A DNA stretch of 64,000 bases from NCBI RefSeq assembly GCF_016859285.1, contig NC_053409.1, positions 27,059,976-27,123,975 of the forward strand, read 5' to 3'. The position numbers and the translations under genes are program-made. Each line of letters opens with the position of its first letter. Position 1 is the first letter of the stretch. Below the pieces are notes generated by a model, which had not been told where the DNA came from, ran no database searches, and saw only the letters and a list, made by a program, of their open reading frames with translations. This DNA comes from Xiphias gladius. Lineage: Eukaryota; Chordata; Actinopteri; Istiophoriformes; Xiphiidae. This document shows positions 14,006-26,486 of the stretch, piece after piece.

Positions 14006-15194
14006 GGTCGCTTGTTGTGAGTGGTTCAGCTGCGTGTCGTGTAAAATGTCAACTCTGTGGAAAGTGGGTTATAACCACGAGCACATAAGGTGAGTTTAAG
14101 TTCGAAAGCAGCGTCACCACAGTCCTGTAAACTGTGAGGTGAACCGTTACGGTCTATGTGGACCCGCTGCTGTTTACAGGACTGTGCTGACTCGGGACAT
14201 CTACCGGAGGGACGGACTGAAAACAGCCTCTGATCTGAGATCTGTTTGTGTTTGTTGAAGAGATGTTATCTCCTGCTACGAGATGTGAGGCCGTGGAAGT
14301 GGAGTGAACACTCAGTCTATTCCTGCCGAGGGGGGGTAAACCAGCTAACAGCTGTCTGCGGCTCTCAGGCCGACGTCCCGTCAACACAAACCGAGCAGGC
14401 CAACCGGGGAGCGGACTTTCACTCTCTGTCCTGCCTGTGCTCACGCTGATCGCTACAGTGGACGTCCGTACTCAGCTGAAGTATCTGCTGCTGACCGTCC
14501 ACGTGTAGAGGTACGGGACTGCAATTCTATTCTACAATCGTTTGAAACGCCGAACTGAGTCATGTTTTATTCATTTTGCTTTTTCTATGGGAAATAAATC
14601 CTCGGTCCAGTTTTATCACCAGGAAACGTGTGTACGCTTTAGCCGATAATGTGACTTTACACAGTTTTTATTCAAAGAAACAAAAGTGTTGCTCACTTCC
14701 CAGGATAAATTCTGAAAAGCACTTTGTGCAACACTGGTTTATTTATCTGACGTAACTGAATCATCCAGAATTAAATCAAAATTGAACAGAGTCAGGGGAT
14801 CAGCCAGTTAAGAGCAGAGACTGGTTTTAAAACTTTTCAGTTAGAGTCGGCTGCTGAACGCAAACTTTTTCAATGCAAGGAAACAACTGCCTGTTCTCAG
14901 ACGTCTGAGTGTCACTGAAAGCACCGCTGAACAGTGAACGTTCGCTCTTTAAACCAGACCGGGTCAAAACCTGCTTCTCTTCCACCGTCTGTGCTCACAT
15001 GTACGGTCACTTTATACAGCTGGTCCTGCTGCTGCCGTCCAGCCAAAATCATTCACTGGGATTTAGATAGAAAATGTAAAGTCTAATTTCAGCTAAAATG
15101 AATTATTTTACAGATTCACTGTCAAGTGTGATGCAGAAACAGTCACCAGCAAAATACCATTAGCCCCAACACTGACTGACACCCCGGACTCCTT

Positions 15195-15196
<2 letters not shown>

Positions 15197-15228
<32 letters not shown>
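15197..15228. repeat. (GT)n microsatellite
   Basis: A GT tract of about 16 units in otherwise featureless sequence. Confidence 0.9.
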
Positions 15229-15229
<1 letters not shown>

Positions 15230-16039
15230 GTGCGTTAGATCCGGACACGTGTTACCTGTCACCTTCAGTTACACTCCCACAGTCTGCCAGAGCTGCAACG
15301 GGAGCTGTCAATCAAAACACAGCCGATTCTTCAGCCGTGTTCGGACCAAAATGAGCAGGTAACGCCTCATTTTATAGGTCTGTATTTTCCTACTAGTGTC
15401 CTTGAAGTTTCCCAGAAAGAACAGACGATGTTCAATTAGCACACTTCCACTAAGTTCATTCCAGTGCCGTGCAGGTCGAGCTGAACATTTTTTCGGAAGC
15501 GCTTTGTTTTGGAGGTCCGTTACTTGCTCATAAATTCTGGAAACTTTCCTGGAAAGAACGATGTAGTTTGGTTCTAATTGCGGGAAAACAAGAGACAAAG
15601 ATCTGAGACTGTTACCCTGATTAGTTCAGTTAGTTCAGCTGAGGTTATTACTGACTTCAGATGAATTTCCAGGTAAGAAATTGCTCCAGGATTTATTCCT
15701 CCGTCATTTATTATTGGAATCTTGATTCTTGCACATTTGTTTGTAGACACATTTATTATTATTGGTTATTATTTATAATATAAATAAATAAATGATTTCT
15801 ATTATTAATTTCCTGTGTCCTCTGAATAACAGTCTGCATTTAGAAATGACTGGTAGCGACCAACTGATCCTTCGCTAGTTTACCTGTAATTACTGATAAA
15901 CTACGCGTGTCCCTGCAGGAAACTTCTCAGGACATTATTTAGAAATAAGCTGGACTCTACGGACCCATAAAATAAAGCATTACCAAGTGTTTTACCGAGA
16001 CTTTAAAGCATAATTCCTAAGGTTAGATGTTGATTTAAC

Positions 16040-16255
16040 TTGCAAGAGAACAACTTTGCCCCCCCTCTGTCTGGAACCAGATCCCATTCAGAACCAGTTC
16101 TCCAGAACCACAACACCAGGTGTTGGTGATCCCTCAGGGAGGAGAAAGGCTCCAAGGACAGAGGGTTTCGTACCTGACACAGACTGTAAAGCCCCTTGAG
16201 GCAAATTTGCAATATTGTGCTACATAAGTAAAACTGCCTTGACTTGACTTGAAAG
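16040..16255 (+). mobile_element. SINE-like element with 3' tail repeat
   Basis: The right part reads 'gactgtaaagccccttgagg', 'caaatttgcaatattgtgct', then 'acataagtaaaactgccttg' and a short 'acttgacttga' repeat. This matches the tail architecture of fish SINE/LINE 3' ends that finish in short tandem repeats. A similar tail is at 25875-25980. The head is not clear. Confidence 0.5.
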
Positions 16256-16311
16256 GCAGTTAAGGTACTTTAAAACCTTAAACGTGCTCGTCCTCAGAGT
16301 CATAACTGAGT

Positions 16312-16486
16312 CAGATCTGAACTCACAGTCATGAAACACGTGTTGATGTGATTCAGTGTGACGTCCACGTCCACTTCCTGAGGACGTCGTAATCTCTGAT
16401 GTCCCTCCAGAGTAAAGCTCCAGAAATCCACGTAGAAACCAGAGAAAGAGAGGCTGCAGAACTTCAGAATCTCCCTGTGACCAACA
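16312..16486 (-). repeat. Dispersed repeat, inverted partner of 48170-48330
   Basis: Read on the minus strand it gives 'attctgaagttctgcagcct', 'ctctggtttctacgtggatt', 'ggagggacatcagagatta' and 'cacactgaatcacatcaaca'. The copy at 48170-48330 on the plus strand has the same order with scattered changes. It has no coding content. Its nature is unknown to me. Confidence 0.7.
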
Positions 16487-16575
16487 GCAGCAGCGCCGGC
16501 AGTGAGAGATGTTCTCTGGAGTCACGACAGTAACGTGAGCTGCTGCCGTTTCCTTCGCAGCGTCCACGCGTGAGT

Positions 16576-16578
<3 letters not shown>

Positions 16579-16607
<29 letters not shown>

Positions 16608-16608
16608 C
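16579..16608. repeat. Short (CA)n tract
   Basis: A CA tract of about 15 units followed by 'cgacgacgacgac'. Confidence 0.9.
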
Positions 16609-17617
16609 GACGACGACGACGGAACAGGACGAAGAAAGGTCGTCTCCTGACTTCAGTGAGGTGGAAAGGGTTTGGTTTTGGAGGCCTGACGTCCAACAGA
16701 CCAATGTGGTGTCAAGTTTGTGGAAACCCTTCAAACTGAACCAGTGTTTGTCTCTTCAGATTCAGATGCTGGTTCCCGTCCCAGTTCAGAACCACAGCTC
16801 GAAAGCAGCTGACACAAGTTGAACGTTGTTGTGTCAGACAGAACACCGGAGACCTTCCTCACTCAATACAAAAGCAGAATGCAACCTGCTCGTTCGTTGT
16901 AATCGTATCATCGTGACTACTTTTCTCCAGGCATTGCCCACCAGTGCAGTTATTTTGTTATTGCTGCACAGCTGCTCTCGTGTTTTTCTTTACACTGTTT
17001 ACGATTTGTGAAAGGACAATGGTCTTGCTAGTGGTGGTTTTAAACATATGGTCCTAGTTACTGTGGAAAGGTGTGTAGTTTTAATAAAGAAAATTAATTT
17101 TTTAATAACTTAATGATTTTTAACAATTTGATGTTTTGATTTGAATGTTTTTTCTCTATCGCCCAGCCCTGGTGTGAGACTGGAGTTAGACTTTAATGAC
17201 TCCCCGATCGCTGCTGTAGCGCCACCCTCGGGACGAACTCTGAAGGGATGAATCGTCGGGATGTGGCGAAGAGCGCGGCCCGCAGGGGTCGCCGTGGGCC
17301 CCGTCGCTTGGTGTCGTTCAGTGAGAAGCGGCCAAACGGCGAGTGAGTGAGCAGCAGACTGACTGTTTGCGTTTGACCTTTTCCATCCAAATGAGCTTTA
17401 GCTGCATTGTGCTGAAGAGAGTTTATGAGGCGGAAAATGAGCCCATATGGCTGTGAAATCAGATCAGTATCACCAACAACAAATCAAACAACACATCTGA
17501 CGGCCAGAGAACGAGGGGGGGTGGGGGCAACACAGGCTGCATCACACTGACTGGCAGTTGAAAGTTTTATCTCATCAACAAAAAAACCCAAACCCCAGTG
17601 GTACTAATATGTCTCTG

Positions 17618-17795
17618 AATCTCTTTGGGTTTTGGTCTGTTGGTCACAAAATAAAACATCTGACGTCACCTCGAGCGCTAAGAAGCTGGGATGGACGTTA
17701 GTCTTTTCCGACATTTGATAGCTTCAACGATTAATCAGTAATCACAAATAATCAACAGATTAATCGGTGATGAAGACAGTGGTTGGTTGCAGCTG
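17618..17795 (-). repeat. Inverted copy of the 'gctgca/cgattaatc' repeat
   Basis: Read on the minus strand it runs from 'cagctgcaacca' through 'gattaatctgttgattatt' to 'gaccaacagaccaaaaccca', the same order as the copies at 4590 and 18122. A further AT-rich trace ('attagttgattattaa') follows at 17805-17900. Confidence 0.6.
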
Positions 17796-18121
17796 TATTG
17801 AAACGAATTAGTTGATTATTAAACTTGTCGACGGAAAAGAAGGATCAACAAATGTCTAAAGAATCGATCGATCACATTAAAATTCCTGTTTTTCGCCATC
17901 TCACATCACATGTGAATAAGCTGAATTACTTTGACTAGAAGATGAACGACTCAAGCTGGTGGAACCTGAACCTGGTAAGTGTTTTGTTATTTAAGATTTT
18001 CTATATGGACCAAACTCTTTATCCATTATGTTTTTTAAACTGATTTAGGCATTTGTTGCAGGTCCGGTCTCCAATTTCTTCCGTCTCCATCAGAAAATGC
18101 TGCAGAGCTGTGTTCTCGTCA

Positions 18122-18436
18122 CGAGGGCTGCAAATAGCAATTATTGTCAATATCGCTCGATTTACCAGTTAATTGATTAATCATTTGGTCTCGAATGCCA
18201 ACAGCAAAAAATGTCTATCACATGCTCAAAGTGTCATCTCCAGAGCAGAACCACAGAGATTCAGTTTATTGTCATGAAAGACTCAGAAATCCAGGAAATA
18301 TTCACATGTCAGAAGCTGAATTTTGGCTGTTTTTGCTCCAGCGACGACTAAAACAATTGATCAGTTATTGAAAAAGATGCAGACTAATTTTCTGGGGGTT
18401 CACTCATCGATGAATTGACTAATTTATTCAGCTGCA
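18122..18436 (+). repeat. Near full-length copy of the 'gctgca/cgattaatc' repeat
   Basis: It begins 'gagggctgcaaatagcaatt', includes 'gttaattgattaatcatttg', 'gattcagtttattgtcatga' and 'attcacatgtcagaagctga', and ends with 'gacgactaaaacaattgatc' and 'cagctgcac'. The gctgca ends are inverted relative to each other, as expected of a TIR-type element. Confidence 0.6.
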
Positions 18437-20639
18437 CTCGCCGCTAAACCAGAAACACACAGGATGTTTGCCTCCATCATCATCATCTCCCTAAAGCTTC
18501 CATTTACCAAATGTAAAACAAACGCACAGATGTTGCATCCTAATCCCCCGTCCTTCCTCCCTTCATCCCTTCCTTCCCTCCTCTGTTGTATCGCGGCCCC
18601 CTGACAGAAGCCTCTCTGCTCGACATGAAGAGGAATTATTAGTGAAAATCTGAGAGTTTGCAGCACAGAGACGTCAGCGGACTGAACCGTGTGAATGTAA
18701 GTAACACTGAGTGTGATGTAATACGCCTCCTCTCCCTCTAATCTGTGACATATAAGATTACAGATAATCTGAGTGTGTGGGCTGACGTCACACGGAAAAA
18801 CTCCCGGCGACTGGAAGCACGCAGAGAGGACAGATGACTGACAGGAAACACTCTGACGCTGCCCTTCTATAATGGACTGGGATGGTATGGAAGACGACAG
18901 CTGCCAAAATGAAAATTACTTCATTAAACTGAACATTTGGAAACACTGTACTTTAACCCCCCATATCCGCCCTTTAGAACCAGTATATAATTATGTACTA
19001 ACTGGTTTCTAACAGACTCTGACGCAGCTGTGATCAGATCTCAGTGTTTATCAACGTCTCTGTTACCGGCTCCAACTGCTCCTGTGGACACTCGTCAGCG
19101 GAAGCTACTGGATGAACAGACGATGAACGACAACACAGTGAAAACACAGGATGGAAGAACAGAAAATATGTGGAACAAACACTGGACGTTAGTAGACCCT
19201 TCATGTTTTTATATATGCTTTAACTACCATTTGTTACGTTTATATCCTGCTTGTAAATGCTAAATTCGGAGAGGTAAAGTAATGTGTAACCAAAAATGTT
19301 ATTAAAGTTTTATTATGGTTAAGATTTAGAGTCAAATTTTTATTTTCATGTTTGAAACTACATCATTTCTGCCAAATGAAAAACCGAATCACTGTCTTCA
19401 TAATGAAATTCAACGTGCGGTGGACTTTTCATTTTGCATTTTACATTTTCAAATGTGAAAACTGGGTTTTAAGATTTGAATTTCTGAAAGAAGGCGGTAG
19501 AGGTCAGCGGGGCCCTGAAGACCCAACCGGAACCCTACCGAGCTGAACCTGACCGGTTCTGCCAAACCATCTGGTTCTGTGAGACCCAAATCCAATTCAG
19601 AACTCAGAGCTACGTTTTCGTAGTTTCTGCTTCAAAAGCGAAATGATACGGTGGCTTTGCATCTTCTCACACACACAGAAATAACAAAGAGTAGTTAAGG
19701 AATGTTGGCTGACGATGCAAACTGTGAGACGATGAATTTGCGTTCCCATTCCATTTCTACCAAAAGTAGCTCCCCCCTCAATGTCTCTGGGTGCGTTAGA
19801 CCGTCGCTGGCAACATTAAAAACCAGTAAGCAGAAGTGATTTATTGAATTTTCATAGCATTTCCGCAGCATCTGTCAAAATTACCAGACAGATTTTATCC
19901 ATGAACAGTTCCTCACAGCTGATTTCCCGGAAAATTCCCTTTATTATACTAAATATCAATACTGCAACATAAAATTACACGTAGAATTATAAAAGCTGCA
20001 GCTAAGGATTATTATCATGATCCGTTTACCTACCAATCATTTTCTACATAAACTGGTTTATAAATGATGCAAAAAGGTTTCAGATCGATTTTCTGTCTAT
20101 CGATTAATAGAATAACAATTTCAGCTCTAATTCATATCGACCCCGTCCTACACCGTACCACCCCAGAACCGTGTCGTCCACGAGCTCAAACCACAAGCTG
20201 CTTATTCCAGTCAACATGACCTGTAGTATATAGAACTCAAAGAACGACAAGAAAAAAGACAGACCTGAAAAATTCTGAGCCGGTCCTGTAATGGATTACC
20301 TCTAAAAACAACCAAAACCGGGTCTGAGTCTGGACAGGGTGCGGGTCAGGGCCACCGAAGCTGCAACTGCCACGGCCGCACTCACGGCTGAACGCTGACA
20401 CTGCTGCCTTCGTCCCGCAGCTGGACACAGAGCGAATGCACAACAAGTAATCTTCCAAATGTTTCCGCCGCTGACTGACTGACTGACTGACGCTTGGGTG
20501 CACAACGGCACACGGAGAAGAAAACCAAAGCGAACTCTACGACACGTCTCCCAAGGACACCGCTGTAAGTCCCCGCTGCAAATAGTGCGGCAGCAATACA
20601 GGAAAAAACAAAACACCGTAAAGAAAGACCGAGGCACTA

Positions 20640-20960
20640 TGAGGTCACAGGGTCTCTCTTTTGGGACATTATAGGAATATCACAGCTGCACTATAAGAAA
20701 TAAAAACATCCACAAGTACTGTAGATGTGTTTTTATAAGGTCGGTGCTGAAAAACATCTCCCTGTAAAGCAAGTGCCTACTGGAATATTACAGAGACACC
20801 ACGGGTAATAAAAACAGATAAAATCACCAATAAAACATGATGCGTTCCTGCAGAAGCGTTACGGGAACATTTTGGGAATAGTTCAGCGGTGCCATATACA
20901 ACACCCGGGACGCATTAAGCCCACATCATAGGATGAGACGGTGAAAAGTCCCGGGAGGCG
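20640..20960. repeat. Degenerate dispersed or tandem repeat
   Basis: The motif 'gggacattataggaatatca...ataaaaacat' recurs with changes at about 20660, 20775 and 20865 ('actggaatattacagagaca', 'gggaacattttgggaatag'), about 100 bp apart. It looks like three diverged units. No gene. Confidence 0.45.
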
Positions 20961-22250
20961 GCTGGGAACTCACACTGAGCCCCCGTAGGAATATCACCCA
21001 GACTGCAGACACTGGGGTCTGGGCCTGCAACTCCTGATTATTTATGCTAATTATTTCACTATTCACTGCTTCCCTCATAAAAGGTCAGACCTCGTTTTGT
21101 CAGCTCAAGTCCCAGAGGTATTCGGGTTCGGTATCGCGGACGACAGAGAAAAAGCCGAAAATCCTTCGCTCGCAACGTTCGCTTTTAAAACGACCTCAAG
21201 CGGTTCATCGACGGTCAGAAAAGCCGCCAGCTATGTTTCTGTCAATCCACTAACGGATTCGTCGACGCTTCGTCCGAGCCCGACGGAGATCGCGCCCTTG
21301 ACACCGGCGGCCTGGGAGGGGTTTTCATTGGACACGTTTTTATGTTTGTGCGAGAGCCTGGAGACTCGTCCTCGCACGCTGCTGTTGGTGCTTTTTCCTT
21401 CTATTCCCTTACTGCATTTTACCGTAGTTCATTCTGATTCTGATTCTCAACGTCTGTAAAAGTTCCACCAGTAACAGTTGGGGGATATCCCGGGTTTTAG
21501 TTCCAGCCCAACGGATAAACTCGTTTTCCTGAGCTTTCGCCCACATCTCACGGCTTTCATCGACAGACAGAGTTTTCTCAGCTGTCGCCGGGTAACCCGA
21601 GTACGGACGTCACGCGACAACTGAGTAAACTCCCCTCGCTGAGGAAGACAGCGACATGTGGCTGAAAGATCCAGAAGTAAGCGGGGGGGGGAAAGGTAGC
21701 GAGCGGCCCTTGATTTTCTGCCCCGTTTAAGTAGTCACGCTGTAAGTTTCCAACGGAATATCGTGGCATCTTATGCCAAGTATGGAAAAACGGTCAAGTG
21801 ATAACAGCAGAGCAAACGCTGATGAAGACCGTGACATGTGGTTGAAAGCTCAGACAAAGAGGGGGAGCGCTGGCAAGTTTTATGTTCCTGTAAATGCATA
21901 AGGAGCCACGTGCAGGACTTCAGAGGCTCGGTCTCGGTTACGGTAACAACAGGACTAAACCAGCAGCATCACCATCACCATAACAACGTAAAGGTCGCTC
22001 AGAGCACCTGGATGCTCCGGCGATGTCAGGGTGGATAAGAGGAAAACAGCGGCAGTAACATGGTGTCACCATCCAGCATCCAGCTCCACGGAGACCCTGT
22101 ACAGAGCTGAAGGACTGTGACACTCAGACCGGGTCCTACAAGAATTGCCGTAAAACGTCATGAAACCACACCGACACCTGATCCTGGTGCTGGTAAGACC
22201 GGATAGAGGATCAGGTCGTTAGGAGCATCATTATCACTGGCCTGGTGCTC
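20961..22250. other. Non-coding stretch with repeat traces
   Basis: No exon is recognised. Two similar motifs ('gcgacatgtggctgaaagat' near 21651 and 'gtgacatgtggttgaaagct' near 21831) lie about 180 bp apart and suggest a diverged duplicated element. 21120-21300 is unusually CpG-rich for this intron-like region. Confidence 0.35.
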
Positions 22251-22254
22251 ACAG

Positions 22255-22372
22255 GTGTGTGTGTGTGTGTGTGTCGGTAGCAGCCTACCTACCTGTTGTG
22301 CCTTTAGGCCAGCCACGCATCTAACACGACTGAATGAGCAAGGCAGTAAAACACACACACACACACACACAC
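22255..22372. repeat. Facing (GT)n and (CA)n tracts
   Basis: A GT tract (22255-22274) and a CA tract (22350-22372) are complementary to each other and separated by about 75 bp. They lie 160-280 bp inside mdga2 intron 1, just past the exon 1 donor. On single strands they could pair as a long hairpin. Confidence 0.85.
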
Positions 22373-22535
22373 GCGCTAAATCCCTCACAAGGTCAAGTTG
22401 ATGTGGGAGGTATTCCGGGTTAGACGCCGCTTGTGTCGCGATGCGCCCGTTAAAACCGTGTTCACGTCCCATTTCAACGTGTATTCGTGTGTGTAAATGT
22501 ACAACATGTCAACTGCATGTTAGTGACGTCCTTAC

Positions 22536-22608
22536 CGTACACGCCCTGGCCGTGCACGCCCTGCAGGAAGCCGGTAAACAGCCACAGGAGACCGAAAACT
22601 AAACCCAT
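22536..22608 (-). CDS. mdga2: mdga2 first coding exon (signal peptide), partial gene
   Basis: The minus-strand exon encodes 24 residues starting MGLVFGLLWLFTGFLQ and ending GQGVY, then the first base of the next codon and a consensus donor (GTAAGG). As I recall it, mammalian MDGA2 begins with a very similar hydrophobic signal peptide followed by GQGVYA. The codon split after Y fits the next residue A. MDGA2 is a GPI-anchored protein with Ig and MAM domains that acts at the neuronal surface and limits neuroligin-neurexin synapse formation. The start is chosen by homology. An upstream ATG is followed directly by TGA (22611-22616). The rest of the gene must lie to the left, outside this window, as no second exon is visible in 1-22535. 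Another MDGA paralogue is possible, but the MDGA2 match looks best. Confidence 0.72.
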
Positions 22609-23520
22609 CTTCACATCCTCCTCTGGCCGCCTCGCTGCTTCTCAGCCCCCGGGGATGAGGTTGTCAGTTCGGTTCCCCGCAGCCGCCGCTCCTCCTCCGC
22701 CGTCCTCCTCCGCTCCGACCGGCGTCCCTCCGCACGGAATCCTGCCCGGTGACCGGTTCTCATCCAAAGAATCCAAGTGTCCCCCGCCAGCGGCCCGCCA
22801 CCAACCCGCCCCCCCCTCTCCCCAAACCGGTCAGATGTGACAGGAAGGTCCGGTTCCGCTCATACCGGATCTAACGTTAGCTGAGACCGTCGGGAACAGT
22901 TGACGAGGATGACGGGCAGCGGAGATCCGCGAGGAGGAGCAGGTGCCTCAGCCGCGTCTCCTTGATGGTGACATTGTGGAAAAAAGATCAAAATTCAAGA
23001 AGAAAACCCGCCGGTGCGTCGGTATCCTCCGACCGGTAGGACGTTCACAAGTCCCCGCTGCCCCTCCGCCGAGTCCACCGGGCTCCTTGTCCGTTGGTAG
23101 GTGCCGGAGTTACATCCATCATCCCGGGGAGAAGCGGTACCCGCTCCGCGTCCCGTCCTGCCCGGTCCTCGGCTGTCAGCGGCTCGCAACGGCGCGTCAG
23201 GCCGGGGAGGCGAGAAGGCGCGTCGGGGCTCTGCGGTGCCGTGGAGCCGCCGTGGGCTCCGGCGAAGAGGAAGGAGAAGCGGTCGGTCCGGTCGACTCGT
23301 CGGTGGCTTTTACCGGTGAGAGACGTCACCGAGCGAACCGAGCGGTGAAGACGGACAGAGTGGGGACCGACGCGGCTTCCGGAAGGAGCGTTTCAAAACA
23401 AAACCCGGCAAAGTGGCGACGCTTTTACGTCCCATTCACGACACCGGACCGAGGAGGCTACGCACCAACCGGTGGGTTGTCTGATAAGACTTCTGGAGAA
23501 ACACCGAGCGGTTGGTAGTT
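22609..23520. promoter_or_regulatory. CpG-rich promoter region of mdga2
   Basis: This is GC-rich sequence with many CG dinucleotides, immediately upstream of the mdga2 start on the minus strand. It should contain the 5' UTR and promoter. Overlapping open frames on both strands (for example 22943-23518) are what a GC-rich island gives by chance and show no conserved motif. The transcription start cannot be placed from sequence alone. Confidence 0.55.
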
Positions 23521-25440
23521 TTACGCCCGAAGACCTTGTTTCCTAAACTGAAAAAACCTGCAGTTTGAGGAGTTTCCAAGGTCAAGAAAGGGTCGAAGTC
23601 ACTGAAATACTCTGGTAAAACGTGGACTAACTCTGTACAACATAAAACAAGGCATTTACACTAAACAATATGCAGGTGACTCATTTTCAAATGGAGTTTC
23701 TTTTATTTCTGTCTAAAACAAAAAGTGATATACAGTAATAAGCTTTCATAAAAGCGTGACGTGTAAAAAAAAAAAAAAGGAAATCCTGACAACACATCCT
23801 CTGTCTCGCCTGGATCACTGGGCACACGTGGTCCTTAATGAAACGAAGGGGGCCCCGCGTTGGAAGGGTCCCAAGGAAGCCTGGAGCTAGACCTTGGTTC
23901 ACATCTGCAACTTTAAAATTTTGTGACACTAATATTTCAAGTTGACCGATCACTGTTGACATCTAGAACAATATAACGCCCCCCCCCTCGCACAAGTAGC
24001 CTATTGGACCACATTTCACGGTGCTCGTGATGAGCCATGCTGCTGAAGTAATAACTCTGGGAGCACGATCAGTTTACTGTAGTACTGCCATCTGGTTTAT
24101 TATTGCGTTCACATAGGTTACTGACACGGGCAAGTCTGCAGCAGCGTCAGAAAAGCGTAACAGCTTGAAACGAGTCGTTATTGATCATTATTCCCGGTAA
24201 TCAGATCAGTCGGTAGGTTTGAGAGTGATGGCAGATTCTAATCCGGAGTTCCAGTTCTGATACCGGGGCTACCTTTTTGTGTATTTATGGATTGCACCTT
24301 AAAGTCTTCCAGTGTTTTATTACAATCCTTCCATGTCTGGGCTGCAGCTGTTGGACTCTGGTTGAAAACATGAAACGTGACTCCAGTGAAGTCTTAAGTG
24401 GTCGTCTGTCATTATGAAATGCAGGAGCAGGGTCCATCATCCTTTCTCAGTGTAGCAGCCAGGTTGTGTTTATTGGCTGATTTAGTCATTTGTACAGGTG
24501 TGATCTATGGCAATATATCCAGGTGTGATGTATTCATTAATGATATATTAAAGGGGGGGGCTGAGGCTAAATACGATGAACACGTTGTCTTATTTTTCCT
24601 TAATCTCTGTTGTTGTTTATTTAATTATGGATTTTAGTTTGCGTGTGTTCTGTGTGCGTGTGTGTGTGTGTGTGTAGGTATGTAGGTAGAGTATATATGG
24701 ATTGAAATGAATATTATAAATGTATATGTCTTGCGATACAAATGTATGTGTCAAATGTAATCTAGAAATAACCAAAAACAACATGTTCTCATGTCACATT
24801 CATATTTACACAATCATGTTTGTCTGGGGGTTGTTGCTGTTGTTGTTTTGGTTTTTCTGATCGTACTGGCCGACACCAGTGTCGGGGAGTTAGTCGTTAC
24901 ATAACCCGCCGTTCACATCACGACGTCCCTGACTGTAGGCTTTTATTCTGACGGGTGTCCGGGCTGTTTTCCGGTCTCGGCCGGACATACCGCAGCCGAG
25001 TTGACGTTAAGCGGAATCTGCCGCGCGACACACCACGAGCCGCCGGTCTCTGACCGTGACTGTGGAGGAAAAACAAAAAAAACCGACACGAACAAAACAG
25101 CAGCGGAGCCTGGAGGCGGCACGCGCGGCGGAAAGCGACAGCACGAGCCCCCGCCGCGCACGTGTGTGTTGTTCGGTTTGGTCGTTTGTTTGTTTGTTTG
25201 GTTGTTTGTTTGTTTTTTCCCGGGACTCCAGGGCGAGGCGGGGACAGGGAGAGAGCTGAGTGATGGAGGGAGGAGCAGAGATGTCTCACCCCGCTGACCA
25301 CGTCCAAACGAACAAATCTGATGCTACAGACACGGGTTTACTCCGAGGCCTTCTGGTGCTGAATCCACAGGTCACCTCCGTTTCTTCCACGGATGGATCA
25401 AGACACAGTGGCCCCTGGGCAGAGACATGGACAAGTACCC
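23521..25440. other. Intergenic sequence, no gene seen
   Basis: No coding exon is recognised. A GT tract lies at 24655-24676. A CpG-rich patch at about 24950-25250 ends in repeated 'gtttgtttgttt'. It could be a small CpG island, but I see no exon beside it. Confidence 0.35.
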
Positions 25441-25446
25441 CCCCCC

Positions 25447-26014
25447 CCCAGTCCTAAAGAGACACAGAACCAGCACAGAGAGACACAGAGACAGAACCAC
25501 CACAGAGAGACACAGAGAGACACAGAACCACCACAGAGAGACACAGAGACACAGAACCACCACAGAGAGACACAAAACCACCACAGAGAGAGACAGAACC
25601 ACCAAAGAGAGACACAGAGACACAGAACCACCACAGAGAGACACAAAACCACCACAGAGAGAGACAGAACCACCAAAGAGAGAGACAGAACCAGCACAGA
25701 GAGACACAGAACCACCACAGAGAGACACAGAACCACCACAGAGAGACACAGAACCTGCACAGAGACACAAAACCACCACAACCACCACAAAGAGACACAG
25801 AACCACCACAGAGAGACACAGAACCACCACAGAGAGACACAGAACCTGCACAGAGAGACACAGAACAGCTATAAAGAGTCCGGACTAGACCTTTCCTTCA
25901 TGAAAAGTGCCCTGACTTTAACCTCTGCTATTGATTTGGCTGCTATATAAATAAAACTGAATTGAATTGAATTGAATTGAAAACCACCAGAGAGAGACAC
26001 AAAACCACCACAAG
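25447..26014. repeat. Minisatellite block 1, ~21-bp unit, with inserted SINE tail
   Basis: Tandem units of the form 'agagagacacagaaccaccac' (spelled here as about 21 bases with small variants) run from 25455 to 25870, then resume briefly at 25981-26014. The gap at 25871-25980 is a SINE-like tail. Because the period is a multiple of three and stops are absent, long open frames appear on both strands. They are low-complexity (Thr/His/Arg or Ser/Leu/Cys) and not genes. Confidence 0.9.
25871..25980 (+). mobile_element. SINE-like 3' tail inserted in the minisatellite
   Basis: It reads 'gaaaagtgccctgactttaa', then 'gctgctatataaataaaact', and ends in four to five 'gaatt' repeats. The end resembles common fish SINE tails ('...ctatataaataaaattgaattgaa'). 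Minisatellite units flank it on both sides, so it appears to have landed in the array. Confidence 0.6.
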
Positions 26015-26486
26015 GTGGTGACGGGAAGTCCGGTTCTTCTGAGTGAACCGGATCGTGTGGCTCAGCTCAGGTATAAGAGCCGGCTCCTCCACCTCAGGCT
26101 TTTACAACTCAGCCAAAATTAGCAGCGTTTTGACCCAAAATTGGTTTGTGAGCACCCACGTGAAATACACGTGTACTGAACGTTTTATTCATATAGAACA
26201 TTGTAAATTAGCGTTTCACCAAAAACACTAAACACAGTGCATCTGGTCCTTGAAGTCCGCATCAAACAGAATTAAAAATGAACTAAATAATAAAGTATCC
26301 AAAACACGAGCCATGCTGTGCTCTCACTCAGTCAGTGCAGAGCCGAGCGGCGGAAAGATCGTCCTGTTATTCTGCCTAGTGTTGACTAACAAAAAAGGAG
26401 ATGAATAAAAAAGAAATTTAAAAAATGAAAATCCGTTGTCAGATGGATCTGGTTCCCATCGTTCAAGAATAGGAGCCGGCTTCACT

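Noticed and set aside
22943..23518. 191-codon plus-strand frame at the mdga2 promoter
   Set aside because: GC-rich islands give long chance frames. The product is Arg/Pro/Gly-rich without a motif, and overlapping frames on both strands are equally long.
25372..25950. Overlapping open frames of 130-185 codons on both strands
   Set aside because: Same cause as in the second block: repeat units with a period divisible by three.
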